Shown: piece after piece, positions 53,830-64,000 of the stretch | How positions within the stretch are numbered: position 1 is the first letter of the stretch | How the letters are laid out: each line of letters begins with the position of its first letter | From: Pseudoscleropodium purum | Lineage: Eukaryota > Streptophyta > Bryopsida > Hypnales > Brachytheciaceae | Assembly (NCBI GenBank): GCA_963969395.1 | Contig: OZ017805.1 | Span: forward strand, 5,084,001 to 5,148,000 | DNA length: 64,000 nucleotides | Reading direction: 5' to 3' | Program-made: the position numbers and the translations under genes | Notes under the pieces: model-generated | Seen by the model: only the letters and a program-made list of their open reading frames with translations | What the model was told of the DNA's origin: nothing | Database searches by the model: none

Positions 53830-55265
53830 ATGCCGAAGGGGATGAAGAAGGTTGCGAAGCTAAAACGTGGAGAAGGACCATCAAACTTGGAGGTAGCTTG
53901 CCAAAGTCCTTCAGAAGAATGCAAGAAATTCATGATCGAGCGCATCGTTCAATTTTATAAATCGGAAACAACATTGTCTTTAGACAATAAATACATCAAA
54001 TATCAAGAGGAGTGCGTGTCTAATTCAAGGTAGACATGACACAGATGTTGTTAGATGCATTGAATGTTGCGAAGTGGCATGACGAAATGCATAAAGCGCA
54101 CTTCACCAAATGTTTAGAGGACAAGGTTCATGACGCTTTGTGGAATTCCAAAGTCATTTTGGTTAAATATGGCAAGGAATATCGACCCAATGACGCTCAG
54201 TTTGAAGAAGTGATTTTGAAAGCGCACTTATTTAGAGGGCGATGTGCTCCATTCGCCAAAAAGCACAATCGAGTTAGTTCGATTGCTTGGTGGAAAAGCA
54301 ATGATGGAGTTGCTGAAGCGGAAAGGACCAAACGGCACCTCATAGCACTTCCAGATACAGCACTCGTGAATCTTGTTGATAATAGAACGATGAGAGGTGG
54401 ATATACAACGATTCCAAAGGTTCGTATTGAAAGATGTTCAGGAATACTTCCTCATTGAGAGTTTGCGGCAAAGAAATCCATTCACCACCAAACTCGACCT
54501 GATCTTGCAAAGTTAGAACATCAAAATGAATCAATAGCTGTTCGAATTCTACACGAGGGTATGATACGGTTTGCTGCAGTGTACGGAACGATGTGTAATG
54601 GTTATGCATATTGGTGGAACGGTGGAACTCTTTGACAAATGTTGAATATGGATAAGGACTATTCAGACAACATTCAAATCCGTTTGATGTATACGAATCC
54701 AACCGAAGAGGAGGTTGTAAAAGCTCACTGTTTAAGGCGATATCGGAAGAAGCGCACAAAGCTTACATGGGCCTTTATGCATATAATGTATGCAGTGCAT
54801 GTTGTTGGACATTTGCACAATGATCTTTCTCCGGACAACATCTTGTTGCATTTTCCAGAGGATGAGTCACGTGTGTACATTGGAGTTTGCAATTGGGACA
54901 TGACCACCTTAGCTTCTCAACCAATGAAGTCTTTGTACACATTCACATCAACAGATGAGATGAAACAGACTTTGCAGAGGAGATGGTGGGTGGATCCACG
55001 TATTGCATATTTGCATAAAGCAGGTGCAGATGTGGAAGTCATTCCGATGTATTCACGTAAGTCGGAAGAGTATGCCATTCGAAAAATTGCTCGGCGGATG
55101 AATGGAAACAACATGTCAAAGGCGTATTTCAACGTGCTACGAAAAACACCTAGTGCGACACAATTTTCCTTTCATGACTTTGCAAAAGTGTTTTATGCTT
55201 ACTTGAAGCGCATTTCTTCGAAGACTGACGATGAAAATACTAGTTTGGCCCATGTAATTACGTGA
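53830..55265 (+). pseudogene. Protein-kinase-like gene, decayed
   Basis: The ATG is at 53830. A 1-bp deletion near 54022 (absent from the inverted copy) shifts the frame; from 54036 one frame runs to 55265 with TGA at 54456 and 54633. Kinase-like features: GGYTTIPKV (about 54397) as a possible Gly-rich loop, AAKKS after the first TGA, HNDLSPDNILL (54816 on) as catalytic loop with Asp and Asn kept, and GVCNWD (54885-54899) at the DFG position. Family members would read D-W-G or D-F-G; N-W-D implies two G-to-A changes. Residues after this look like a C-lobe. The N-terminal 140 codons have no recognised domain. It is probably a transposon-captured kinase, now inactive. Confidence 0.65.
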
Positions 55266-55720
55266 TTTTCTAATACATATCGTTGGCCGATGCCAGATGA
55301 ACATTTCCGCCATTTATATTAGATTGGTAGTGCAGAAGTAGTAGTTGAATAGGTTATATAGGCATTAAAAATTAGTTTAGAAATATAGAGTTGGAATGTA
55401 AAAAATTATATGTGCAATTAGCCAAATGTGCACAATGTCTAGTATTCTATATTAAATTCAATACATTTTGCCCATATTGATTATGTTTGTATTTGTGTTG
55501 ATCTCGATTTTTTAAATAGTATATATATATATATATATTTGAAGTCACAAACTTTTTTAGTTTGCCTTCTGCAAATGAATTGGAATTTTTTCATAGTTTC
55601 AAGACTATCATGGACTCATGGTCAAACTTTATTATCTTTCAACTTATAAGAGACATTGTTTTAATAACAAATCACATACCATTGCACTTCATTTAACATT
55701 TAATTGTTTAAAAATTAAGG
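55266..55720. other. AT-rich 3' flank of the kinase-like gene
   Basis: No gene; contains an (AT)n tract near 55519-55540. Single-copy within the palindrome. Confidence 0.4.
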
Positions 55721-55850
55721 GAGTGACCGCGGGTCAGTTTGGGTAGGGCGGTCGGGGGAAATAGGGCCGTCAAAGCGGACGGGGCGAACGGGGTGACAGG
55801 CGGACGTTGCAGACACAGCGTCCGCGTCCGAACGTCGTGTCAATTCTGAT
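55721..55850. other. GC-rich element edge
   Basis: GGGCGGTCGG, CGGACGGGGC and CGTCCGCGTCCG words appear abruptly in AT-rich DNA, directly beside the broken end of the inverted kinase copy. This is consistent with an element terminus or a junction between two elements. Confidence 0.4.
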
Positions 55851-55854
55851 TGGG

Positions 55855-56211
55855 TCAATATTCCTTGCCATATTTAACCAAAATGACTTTGAAATTCCAC
55901 AAAGCGTCATGAACCTTGTTCTCTAAATATTTGGTGAAGTGCGCTTTATGCATTTCGTCATGGCACTTCGGAACATTCAATGCATCCAGCAACATCTGTA
56001 TCATGTCTACCTTGAATTTAGACACGCACTCCTCTTGATATCTGATGTACTTATTGTCTAAAGACAATGTTGTTTCCGATTCATAAAATTGAACGATGCG
56101 CTCGATCATGAATTTCTTGCATTCTTCCAAAGGACTTTGGCAAGCTACCTCCAAGTTTGATGGTCCCTCTCCATGTTTTACCTTCGCAACCTTCTTCTTC
56201 CCGTTCGGCAT
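55855..56211 (-). pseudogene. Truncated inverted copy of the kinase-like gene start
   Basis: An open 118-codon frame from the ATG at 56211 matches the first ~118 codons of the kinase-like gene at about 90% and keeps the base lost there near 54022. It ends at the junction with GC-rich sequence, before any kinase motif. Upstream, TTATAAG at about 56438-56444 is a plausible TATA box that the left copy lacks. Confidence 0.65.
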
Positions 56212-57820
56212 CGTGACAAATGAAACTGATATAGATGAAATTTTTTAATTTAAAATAGAATTCCACGCGCAAGTGTCCAAAAAATTGGCAACAAGGGGGC
56301 CCCTAATAAACCACTCTTGCCTTACCTAGGAAAGGAGCCAATGGAGCATTAACCACCACGCTCTCCGCTCCACCTTGCATTCACAAGGGGCAAGGCAAAA
56401 GTGACAATGCGGACGGCCTGACCGCCCCTCTTATAAGGCGTGCACACCCCGTCCACCCGATTGGACGGGCCTGGGGTGGCGGACGCATCGGTCGTCCGCC
56501 TCCCAAAAACCCTCGAGCCCTTTCCACCCAATCGGACGGCCATAGGCGGACAAATCTGGCGTTCGTCCGATCCAACGGGTAGTGGGAACGGCCCCAAACT
56601 GTCAGCCTGATTGGACGAGCCGGGGGTGGCGGACGCATCGTCCATCCACCTCCTAGAAATCCTAGAACCCCGTCCGCCCGATCGGACGGCTACATGCGGA
56701 CAAATCTGGTGTCCGCTCGATCCGACAGGCACGGGTGGACGGATTAGGTGTCAGCCCGATCGGACGGCCACGGGCGGACAAATTTGGTGTAAACCGATCG
56801 TACGGCAAAGGATGGATTGCTCTAATATATATATTTTTTATATGAGTTTCGAATTTGATTTTGTTTTCAAGTCTTAAGGCAGGCTGGGAGTCTCAAAAAT
56901 GGTGCATCTGAAAGCTGATCCGTTTTTTTCATCTATTTCTTTGGATGGGAATATTTTTTTCTCATTTTTCAGACAAAGAGAAATTGATGAGAAATTAAAA
57001 TCAAGTGGTTTGTATTTTTTCAAAGATTTGTAATTTATTTATAAATTTTCAAATGACTTGTATCATAGGTCCCTATTGTGACCCTAGGTCTTTCATAAAT
57101 GGTACACTTGCAATTTTAAATAAAAATGGAAAAGTTAAAGAGAAGAATTAACTCTTGTATTTAATAATGGGTTTTTTTTCGGTGCATTCTATCAATGTAC
57201 TTGTCAATTAAAGAACCATAAATAAACCATTTCAGTGAACTTCCATATTTGAAAATAGAATCTAAAGAAGAACCACTAATTGTCTAATTTGGGCATTTCT
57301 TCATACCAATAAGAAATCATTTTAGTTTTTAACAATCGTTGAATGAAAAATAAAAACATTTCAAATATTCAAATAATTCAATCTTTCATAAATTAATTAG
57401 AAATACATTTATACCATTTACGAGTTTCTAAATGTAATAAGCATACAACAATAATTTCAAAATACACACCATGCTAGTACATATTTATCCTGGAATGCTG
57501 AATTCAAAAATAGACATAATATGGCTCTTACAAAGTTACATTTCTTCTTCATATTTTTATTATTTATCAAAGTCGCTTGTAGCCTTATACATCAACGCTA
57601 TTATAAAATAATACAATAATGTTTTCAACAATATGCTTGCCTATATACATACTTGGTGTACACTATTACACAACACTTTTTGAAAAAGTGAACAAAATTG
57701 TTGTTCAAAATTGTTCTATTCATTTAAAATTTTGTACTACTTCTACCAATCTAGTGCTCTATACTTGTCGTGAGAGTAAAAATGAGAAAATACATGCTCA
57801 CTATGTATTTGCATGTTTTT

Positions 57821-59083
57821 TTATTCGGAATCTAAATTGGAATCAAATTGTTGACTGGTGCCTCTTTCTTGTACTCCAATGAACGGACCACCTCCGTAGT
57901 TTCCATCATATCCACTTGGTGCACCTCTTTGTCCATAGTTTGAACCTCCAAAAGTGGGAGGAGGAATCGGAGTAGTAGGCTCTGATCCTCTTTCATTTGA
58001 AGCCCCATAATAAGAGGCCCCATGATGTCCGTATGAATCACTTCTAGTTGATCCCGGATAGTATTGGGCGCTTCCGTGAAAAGAGCAACTATACTGCGGG
58101 GTTACATGGCTTCCTCCACTACCTTCGGAGCCCACTTGAGTGGGCGTCATATAATATGAACCAGATCCACTAGACCTACCATAGTGCGTGCTGCCATAGC
58201 TACCTGTTCCACTTTGAGAGTTAATTTCAAGGGGAGTGCCATAATGAGAACCAACTGCACTTGAACCACCATAATCCGTGGATCCATAGCTCCCTCTTCC
58301 ACCTTCATATCTATTTTGAGGATCGTAACTAGAGTATGAACTACCTCTTCCTTGTTTAGATCCTCGCGTTCCATGTTTATGTCCGTAGGACCCACCATGC
58401 CTATCTTGCCGTCCACGATCTTGAAGGCTTCTGCGTGTTGCCTCTTGCATTTGTTGTTCGAATTCAATTCGTTCTCGTTCTTCTACCCGCTCGTGCCTAA
58501 CTCCAAATGTGACACGCGCTTGCATATCATCGTCATCATCGTCATCTATCCACGCATCTTCAGCATCTCGTAGAACAACTGAAGGTTGTTGTAGATAACC
58601 TCGATTGGACCACTCTGGCATGCAATCGCTTGCGCCCCTCCACTGTGTATCTATAACGGCATCCGTGCGCGTATAGTTCTCCACATTGCAACCTGTAGCG
58701 GTACGCCAGTCCACGTCCTTGTGGAGTACAATCTCTGCCCAAACCATTGTCATAACATTATAATTCATTATATTTGGTTTGGCGCTTTTAATGCCAAGAA
58801 CTTGATGCACTTGTGTGTATTGTTGTTTGAAGTGCTCATTTTGGCACGTAGACATTTGTCCTTTCCAACATGGCGCTTGGTGCTCTACACGTTCACGTCG
58901 CCAAAGTTTTTGAATGTGAGTCATTTTCACATACTTCTTGCACATTGAGCAATCCCACACTTTTGTTGGTTCCTCTTCCCATCCCAGTTCACCCACACAC
59001 AATGGATCGGCCCAAGCATCCCAATCAAACGATTGGAATCTTCCCTTTCGACTATTTTTTTTGGGTGTTCTATCTTTCGGCAT
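57821..59083 (-). CDS. VDW-domain protein with Gly/Ser/Tyr-rich tail (right arm)
   Basis: Identical 420-aa twin of 51114-52376: VDW domain with C45, C48, H56, C72, C80 and VDW at 124-126, an Asp run, and a G/S/Y-rich tail with RG motifs. The ATG is at 59083. Its promoter array and TATA (59306-59607) are also identical. Two undamaged copies in facing arms suggest either a very recent duplication or arm-to-arm homogenisation. Confidence 0.75.
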   Translation of the reverse strand: MPKDRTPKKNSRKGRFQSFDWDAWADPLCVGELGWEEEPTKVWDCSMCKKYVKMTHIQKLWRRERVEHQAPCWKGQMSTCQNEHFKQQYTQVHQVLGIKSAKPNIMNYNVMTMVWAEIVLHKDVDWRTATGCNVENYTRTDAVIDTQWRGASDCMPEWSNRGYLQQPSVVLRDAEDAWIDDDDDDDMQARVTFGVRHERVEERERIEFEQQMQEATRRSLQDRGRQDRHGGSYGHKHGTRGSKQGRGSSYSSYDPQNRYEGGRGSYGSTDYGGSSAVGSHYGTPLEINSQSGTGSYGSTHYGRSSGSGSYYMTPTQVGSEGSGGSHVTPQYSCSFHGSAQYYPGSTRSDSYGHHGASYYGASNERGSEPTTPIPPPTFGGSNYGQRGAPSGYDGNYGGGPFIGVQERGTSQQFDSNLDSE

Positions 59084-59305
59084 GATGAAGCCGAAGCAAA
59101 GAAAATGAAACAATTAGAAAGCTTAAAAACCAAAATTTTGATTTAATCAATTAATTAAGATTTTACAAGCGTGAACTTTGTGAAAATTTGTAACAATATC
59201 ACAACAATCGTTCACTCAAAGCAAAGGGGGCGCACAGAGCTTCCAAGGCACTAGTCCGCCCACTCCAAAAGAGAACGACTGTTCGGAATGAGCCGTCCGC
59301 CTCCC

Positions 59306-59607
59306 CATATATATATAGGTGGACGTTCAGATCATGCGGACCACATTAGTCTACGTGTCAATCGGACGGCCATACCGGGGCGGACGAGTATCGGGGCGGA
59401 CGTCGAACGGGTGGACACGTATCGCGGTGGACAGGGCGGACGTTGGACGGGTATTGGGGCGGACGGAGGATGGGTGGACAGGTATCACGGTGGACAGGGC
59501 AGACATCGGATGGGTATTGGGGCGGACGGGGGTTTAGGGTGGATGGGGCGGACAGGTATAAGGGCGGACGGGGCAATTTGACCTTGAAGCGCCCCGACGT
59601 CCATATT
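59306..59607 (-). promoter_or_regulatory. GC-rich array and TATA, right arm
   Basis: Mirror of 50590-50891: CGGACGGGTATTGGGGCGGAC-type units, then TATATATATAGG near 59306-59318 on the gene side. Confidence 0.55.
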
Positions 59608-60422
59608 TTGCACGATAAACAGAGGTCTTCATGGCACTGTATAGTCCAACTAATTTTTCATTCATCGAATGTAAAATTTGAAATTAAAAATGGTAGCCTT
59701 CCTTTATAACCAAATTTATGAATTTTTGGTAAATGATATTTTTGTACAAAGACATGAGCTAAAATGTGCAAAAATTCAGGAAAGGATTGTGACGTTTAAT
59801 ATATGTGCCCAAATATTCACATTGCATTGTATATAAAGCAATTGTAAGAAGGTAGTTGAATAAAAATTCTACTATTAAATTGAATTAGTTGACGTCTAAT
59901 CACTTAGTAAACCGCTAAATGTCCAAGTCTTTGCAAGTGTGTTTTGGCTATCGAAAAAGAGCATAGACTTATAGTTATCCCCAATGAAGCAAATTGTTCT
60001 TTTTTCAAAATCTAACGGTATAGATGTTTAACCCCTAAAGTTCTTTTCACTAAAAATACTTCAAAACTACCATTAGTAGTACAAATACCAAGTCTTAGAA
60101 GAAAAATACTTATGGGTATATGTAACCGTAGGATCTTGTAGTAAATTAGTTGGAAAAGATGTGGAAAAATTTTTAGACAAATCCACCATTTGGATTGTAA
60201 GATATTAGATATTGAGTGTTTCATTTAAGAGGGCTACTCAATTATGTCTATTAATGAACAATTGGTAGGCTAACAAACCTAACTTAGCATGTATTTTAAT
60301 ATTTGTTGCAATTGTTTTAGGAATATTATAACATAACACTATTATAATATTCTTATAAATGATATAGTACTAAATCATTTCAAAATCAACAACACTTAAA
60401 CACAATCTGTCAATCTTGTCTT
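59608..60422. other. AT-rich arm sequence without a gene
   Basis: Mirror of 49775-50589; no supported gene. Confidence 0.45.
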
Positions 60423-60438
60423 CCATACTCCTTTAATG

Positions 60439-60469
<31 letters not shown>

Positions 60470-62401
60470 TATATACATACATAAAATATATTAGATAAAT
60501 CAACATGAACAAATCAATGATTATATATTTCATAGATCTATTCTTCATCAATCAAATAAGAGTGCATGTTCAAATATAGACAAAGATAGTTTCTCCATTT
60601 GTTCCCAAAAAATAGATAAACAAATAGAGAAAGATATGAAGTGAATGTTACTTGGAGAATTGAAGGGAAAGAAATTGAAGTACTCAATTGCATTTTATTA
60701 AATTGAAAAATTGCATGAGAATGGCATGAATTAATCTTCATAGATGCTAAACTCATACGAATTGCATTTCAACATTTATGATTTATGCAATTGACTGAAT
60801 TGAAAGCTCTTGTAATTATATTTTCAAATTTTCGATTCAATCATTCAAATTTGCAAGAGTGATTTATGATAGATTTATAATTTTAAATGTGAAAGCATTG
60901 AATGTCTTTATGCGTTTGTTCATCAATATATTAATTTTAAATAAATAATATATATTTTTTATAACATATGCATAAACCATTGCATTAAAAAAAACAAAAA
61001 CTAAGAGCCAAGCCAAATAGGCTGGTCAAATGAAGAGAACAAAAGAACAAGAGCCCTATGAGACAGAAAGCAAAGGAAAAAAAAAGAAAATATCAAAAGG
61101 ATTCAAAGAAAGGAGTAAGATGCATTCTTGCAAGACCGTAGAATACATAATGATTTCAAAATCCAAACACAAATATATTTTCTATTTCAATGAGAGCCAA
61201 AAATGAAAAATGAACTACCCTGCTCTCAAAGATTGTACAATGTACACGTTATACAAAATGAACATATAACAAAAAGAATAGAAGACATCGTTTATCATGA
61301 TTGAAAACTGAAATGATTTTTTCTTTCTATGTAGAATATTTTATGAAATGTAACAATGTATTTAATTATCATAGTAATTGGTAGAAATCTTTGTGCAATA
61401 CATAGAAACATTTCATTCATGTGGAGTTTTTTCACTTATTTAGGATTAAAATTGAAGTATTATACTCTACAAAGTACAAACCAAAAACAATACCATATAC
61501 CTAAGTTCAAAAGTTTGCAATTGTTTCGTGAATTCATTTTAAAAACTCAAACGAAGAAATATTTTATAATCAATATCTTGTTCATTTGAATCATTTCAAA
61601 ATTCGAATTCCGAATTCAATTCCTATTTATAATAGAAATTATGTTTATCAATTTTTTAGATCTTTAAACAATGAACCCTCTTTTTTAAAATTAATATTTA
61701 AAAACATTTGAAATAAGAATATTGGAATTATCCTTCAAAATAAATATAGCACATGTATAAGTGTATAATGTATTCTACTCAACCAACTCAAGTAACGAAT
61801 TTTTCTATGTTTTTAAGGAAAAATATAGCCATACATGATTTGAAAGTTAAAACATTGATTCTTTTTCTTTGTTTTCAAATCTAATCAAAATTTCATTAAA
61901 AAATATGAAAGACTCGATGTTCATTTGAAGATCGTGATGCACTTTTAATGAGAAATCACAACCTTTTGTTAAATATCATGAGGTTGAAATCCATTAAACT
62001 GTTATTCTAATTATGTATTGGGGCCTTTTTTTTAAATTTCATTTGCTTACAATGAAAAAGGAATTGATTATTTTTGCAAAACATTTGATTTCCTAATGAA
62101 CTTTAAAAAAATCCCCACCATCTTCAGATCTTCACAAAACCTATTTAGAGGGATAATATAAGTAAATAATCCAAACATATTGAACTTAACCACATTCCCC
62201 TCATTCGTAAAACAATTTAGGGGAGAAAAGAGAAGGTCTAGGATAATTAGGGTATAGGGTTTAGGGTTTACATTTAAAAAAAAAAAAAAATGATAAATCA
62301 ATTACATTGATCCTCATTTAGCAGTGATTATTAGGCTGTTTTTTTTTGAAATGTTACCTCTCTTTTTGAGTAATAGTGCCCTCATAGGATGCTCCAATGG
62401 A
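60423..62401 (+). repeat. AT-rich block, copy C
   Basis: Same orientation as copy A at 12076-14057 and mirror of copy B at 47796-49774. It ends at CTCCAATGGA before CAGCTAGGCGG (62402). Confidence 0.85.
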
Positions 62402-62840
62402 CAGCTAGGCGGACGCTGTCGGCGATCAATGTTTAAGTGGGGCGGTCGGCGTGTCCAAAGCGCGGATGGTGTCGGAAGGTGGATAGTGCGGACAATCCGG
62501 TTGAACGGGGCAACGGGTGGATGCCGCGTCCGCTGCCGAAGCGGACGTCGTCGGTCCGCGCGGCGGACGCGAGGTTCGGGGCCGCTTCGCGCGGTCCGGG
62601 GCAAGTTCGGCAGCGGACGGCTATAAGGGTGGAGTAACTGTTCATTTCTTCTCACTTCAATTTTCCTTCGGTGCCAAGTTGGATGTGCTACTATTGCTTT
62701 ATGCGCTAGTTGCTCCTACGGGGTAGAGAGTTGGGGTCCTCTATCTTTTGTTACTGGGTTACGGTTGATGCCATCACTTTTGACTATCATGTGAGATTTT
62801 TTTATTCACTTCAATTGGTTATTGAATCCAATTGACAATC

Positions 62841-63028
62841 ATGAACGGCGAAGGTGATCGAAATATGGATGGGGTGACTTCGGGAAGCGAAGCCAAGAAA
62901 AAGAACAAAGTGAAGGGGGCTGTACATGACCTTCGGCTTGACATTTTAAATGACCCTACAATTAAAGCAGAGAGCGGGTGGGAAGATGAAGATGCGGAGT
63001 ATTGGACATAAAAAATGTGCAAGACCTA
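62841..63028 (+). pseudogene. Start of the VDW-RING gene, right arm
   Basis: ATG at 62841, basic KKKNK stretch, GWEDEDAEYW at the start of the VDW domain, TAA at 63009-63011, then KMCKTY and interruption by the nested element at 63029. It is the mirror of 47169-47356 and shares the same nonsense codon and insertion. The TATA (CTATAAGGG) is at about 62620-62627. Confidence 0.7.
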
Positions 63029-64000
63029 TGTCGCAGCTTAGAATTTTGATTTTCTTAGTATACACCCAAATAGGAACGGAAACTAGTAATTAGCTAACCG
63101 GATCCGATTAGGTGGGGAAGGAAAACTCAGAATTAGCACGGAACGTGAAGTAGTGGGCTTCTTGGATCTAATCCGGTTAGGAGTAACTAACGACGGAAAC
63201 GGAATGTAACACGGATTAGGTCTAGGACCGGATGATGATGATGAACCGGATTATGATGGTAAACCGGATTCATGATGACAAACCGGAAAGGGTCCAGGGA
63301 CTATAAAAGGAGGAGCTTTCACTGTTGCACCCCCTTTTAGAAACTCGACCTTGAGCGTGCGCGGTTGAGTTTTTGTCGTTTGTGCGTCTGTGCGTTTGCG
63401 TTCTGTTCATTTTGATTCCGGTTGAGATCGGAGAGAGGAAGTGAGGAACGGGACGTGCGGCTAGGAGAGAGTGAGGTAGATGTGAGTGGGAATGCCTCAG
63501 CTACGTAGGTCGAGACAAGCGAGTCCCTCTGGAGGCGAGGTGAAGCTCCGGAAAGTCATTCCGGTTATTCCCTCCATAGAGCCGGAAAAGGCTGAACTCA
63601 TGGATGATCTCAAATCCATGGGTTGCGTAGGGTTTGCCGAGAAACCTTGGGGTTTTAGGGAGGAGAGAATGGTCAAGGAGCTCCTCGGAAAGTTGTCCAA
63701 CCAGTTTGACAACACCGTGAGGGGAGCTCCCGTCAGCTGGAACGAGGGGATGTGGAGAGCGGTTTACGGTTTCCGGGCAGGAGGTTTGGGAATGGCGAGC
63801 CGGAAGGATGAGTTTGTCCGAGGGAAGTTCAAGGGAGCCGTCAACCCGAAGGACGGATACGCGGTCGAGGATTGCTTGGATGACCGACACCGTCGGCTCC
63901 TGCAATTCCTGGTTCCGGTTCTTCACCCGGAAAAGCCGACCAGGGTGACGATCACCCTCGGCAACACCATTTTCGGTGCCCTCAGTGGTACCCGGAAAGT
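63029..64000 (+). mobile_element. 3.3-kb TIR element, right arm, cut by window end
   Basis: Starts with TGTCGCAGC at 63029 after ACCTA and matches the left-arm element. CCGGAT-rich leader and TATAAAA at about 63303. The far terminus lies outside the window. Confidence 0.75.
63492..64000 (+). CDS. 552-aa orphan ORF, right arm, 3' end missing
   Basis: ATG at 63492; about 169 codons are visible, identical to the N-terminal part of the 45047-46705 protein, up to the residues just before its KVDW motif. It remains open to the window edge. Confidence 0.65.
   Translation, partial: MPQLRRSRQASPSGGEVKLRKVIPVIPSIEPEKAELMDDLKSMGCVGFAEKPWGFREERMVKELLGKLSNQFDNTVRGAPVSWNEGMWRAVYGFRAGGLGMASRKDEFVRGKFKGAVNPKDGYAVEDCLDDRHRRLLQFLVPVLHPEKPTRVTITLGNTIFGALSGTRK

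Larger units (their letters stand above)
53566..56631. mobile_element. Palindrome spacer: kinase-like element plus truncated inverted copy
   Basis: Left (53566-54180) and right (55855-56631) parts are inverted relatives that differ by point changes and a net 156-bp indel in the GC-rich leader. The centre is single-copy. The GC-rich stretch at 55735-55840 looks like the far end of an element. The spacer therefore seems to hold one kinase-gene element and a shortened inverted relative. No target duplication was found. Confidence 0.5.
56632..64000. repeat. Right arm of the palindrome
   Basis: Reverse complement of 46197-53565 with no net indels. It contains a VDW gene, the AT-rich block, the start of the VDW-RING gene and the start of the nested 3.3-kb element, and is cut by the window end. 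Confidence 0.95.

Noticed and set aside
46197..64000. Palindrome as a simple fold-back sequencing artefact
   Set aside because: A hairpin artefact would have no unique spacer; here a 3-kb asymmetric spacer with diverged inner repeats lies between the arms. A mis-join of haplotypes is still possible and should be tested with spanning reads.

Overview
This is nuclear DNA of a land plant, and almost all of it is transposable elements. The plant assignment rests on long hAT transposases with a BED-like finger and a DUF659-type core, on GT-AG introns in one decayed gene, and on TTTAGGG/CCCTAAA-type telomere-like repeats. I could not place the lineage further. I see no rRNA, tRNA, CRISPR, organellar or prokaryotic genes, and no obvious host housekeeping gene.

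Layout. (1) 1-12075 holds a RING-less 'VDW-domain' gene cut by the window start, an intact VDW-RING gene on the minus strand (2830-5040), and an intact hAT transposase on the plus strand (7555-11058). The last two are head to head, and both are preceded by arrays of CGTCCCCGCC. (2) 12076-18404 is an AT-rich block followed by a hAT2 element whose transposase has one nonsense codon. (3) 18596-31400 holds a decayed relative of the 552-aa gene, two families of ~180-bp tandem repeats, and a decayed intron-containing gene of unknown function with an FCP1-like segment near its 3' end. Short TTTAGC..GCTAAA inverted repeats lie in its introns and upstream of it. (4) 31.4-36.0 kb is AT-rich without genes. 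(5) 36007-47795 is a second hAT2 copy in tandem with a decayed VDW-RING gene. That gene is split by a 3.3-kb element with 9-bp terminal inverted repeats, a 5-bp target duplication and an intact 552-aa ORF. (6) 46197-64000 is a large palindrome. Its arms of at least 7.37 kb pair without net indels, and each carries an intact VDW gene with a Gly/Ser/Tyr-rich tail. The asymmetric 3-kb spacer holds a decayed protein-kinase-like gene and a truncated inverted copy of that gene's start.

How the parts fit. Five VDW-domain loci share a roughly 90-residue N-terminal domain ending in (V/I)DW but have different C-terminal modules: coiled coil only, coiled coil plus RING-H2, or Gly/Ser/Tyr-rich. VDW-RING genes occur twice beside hAT transposase genes of different subfamilies. 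The repeated pairing, together with shared promoter arrays in one case and a deletion derivative in the other, suggests hAT elements that carry an accessory RING protein. Most genes share one plan: a GC-rich subterminal array, then a TATA box, then about 100-250 bp of leader, then the ATG. The repeated word differs between families.

The transposase, RING and kinase-motif calls rest on visible motifs. The two-gene element, gene conversion and accessory-function ideas are inferences.
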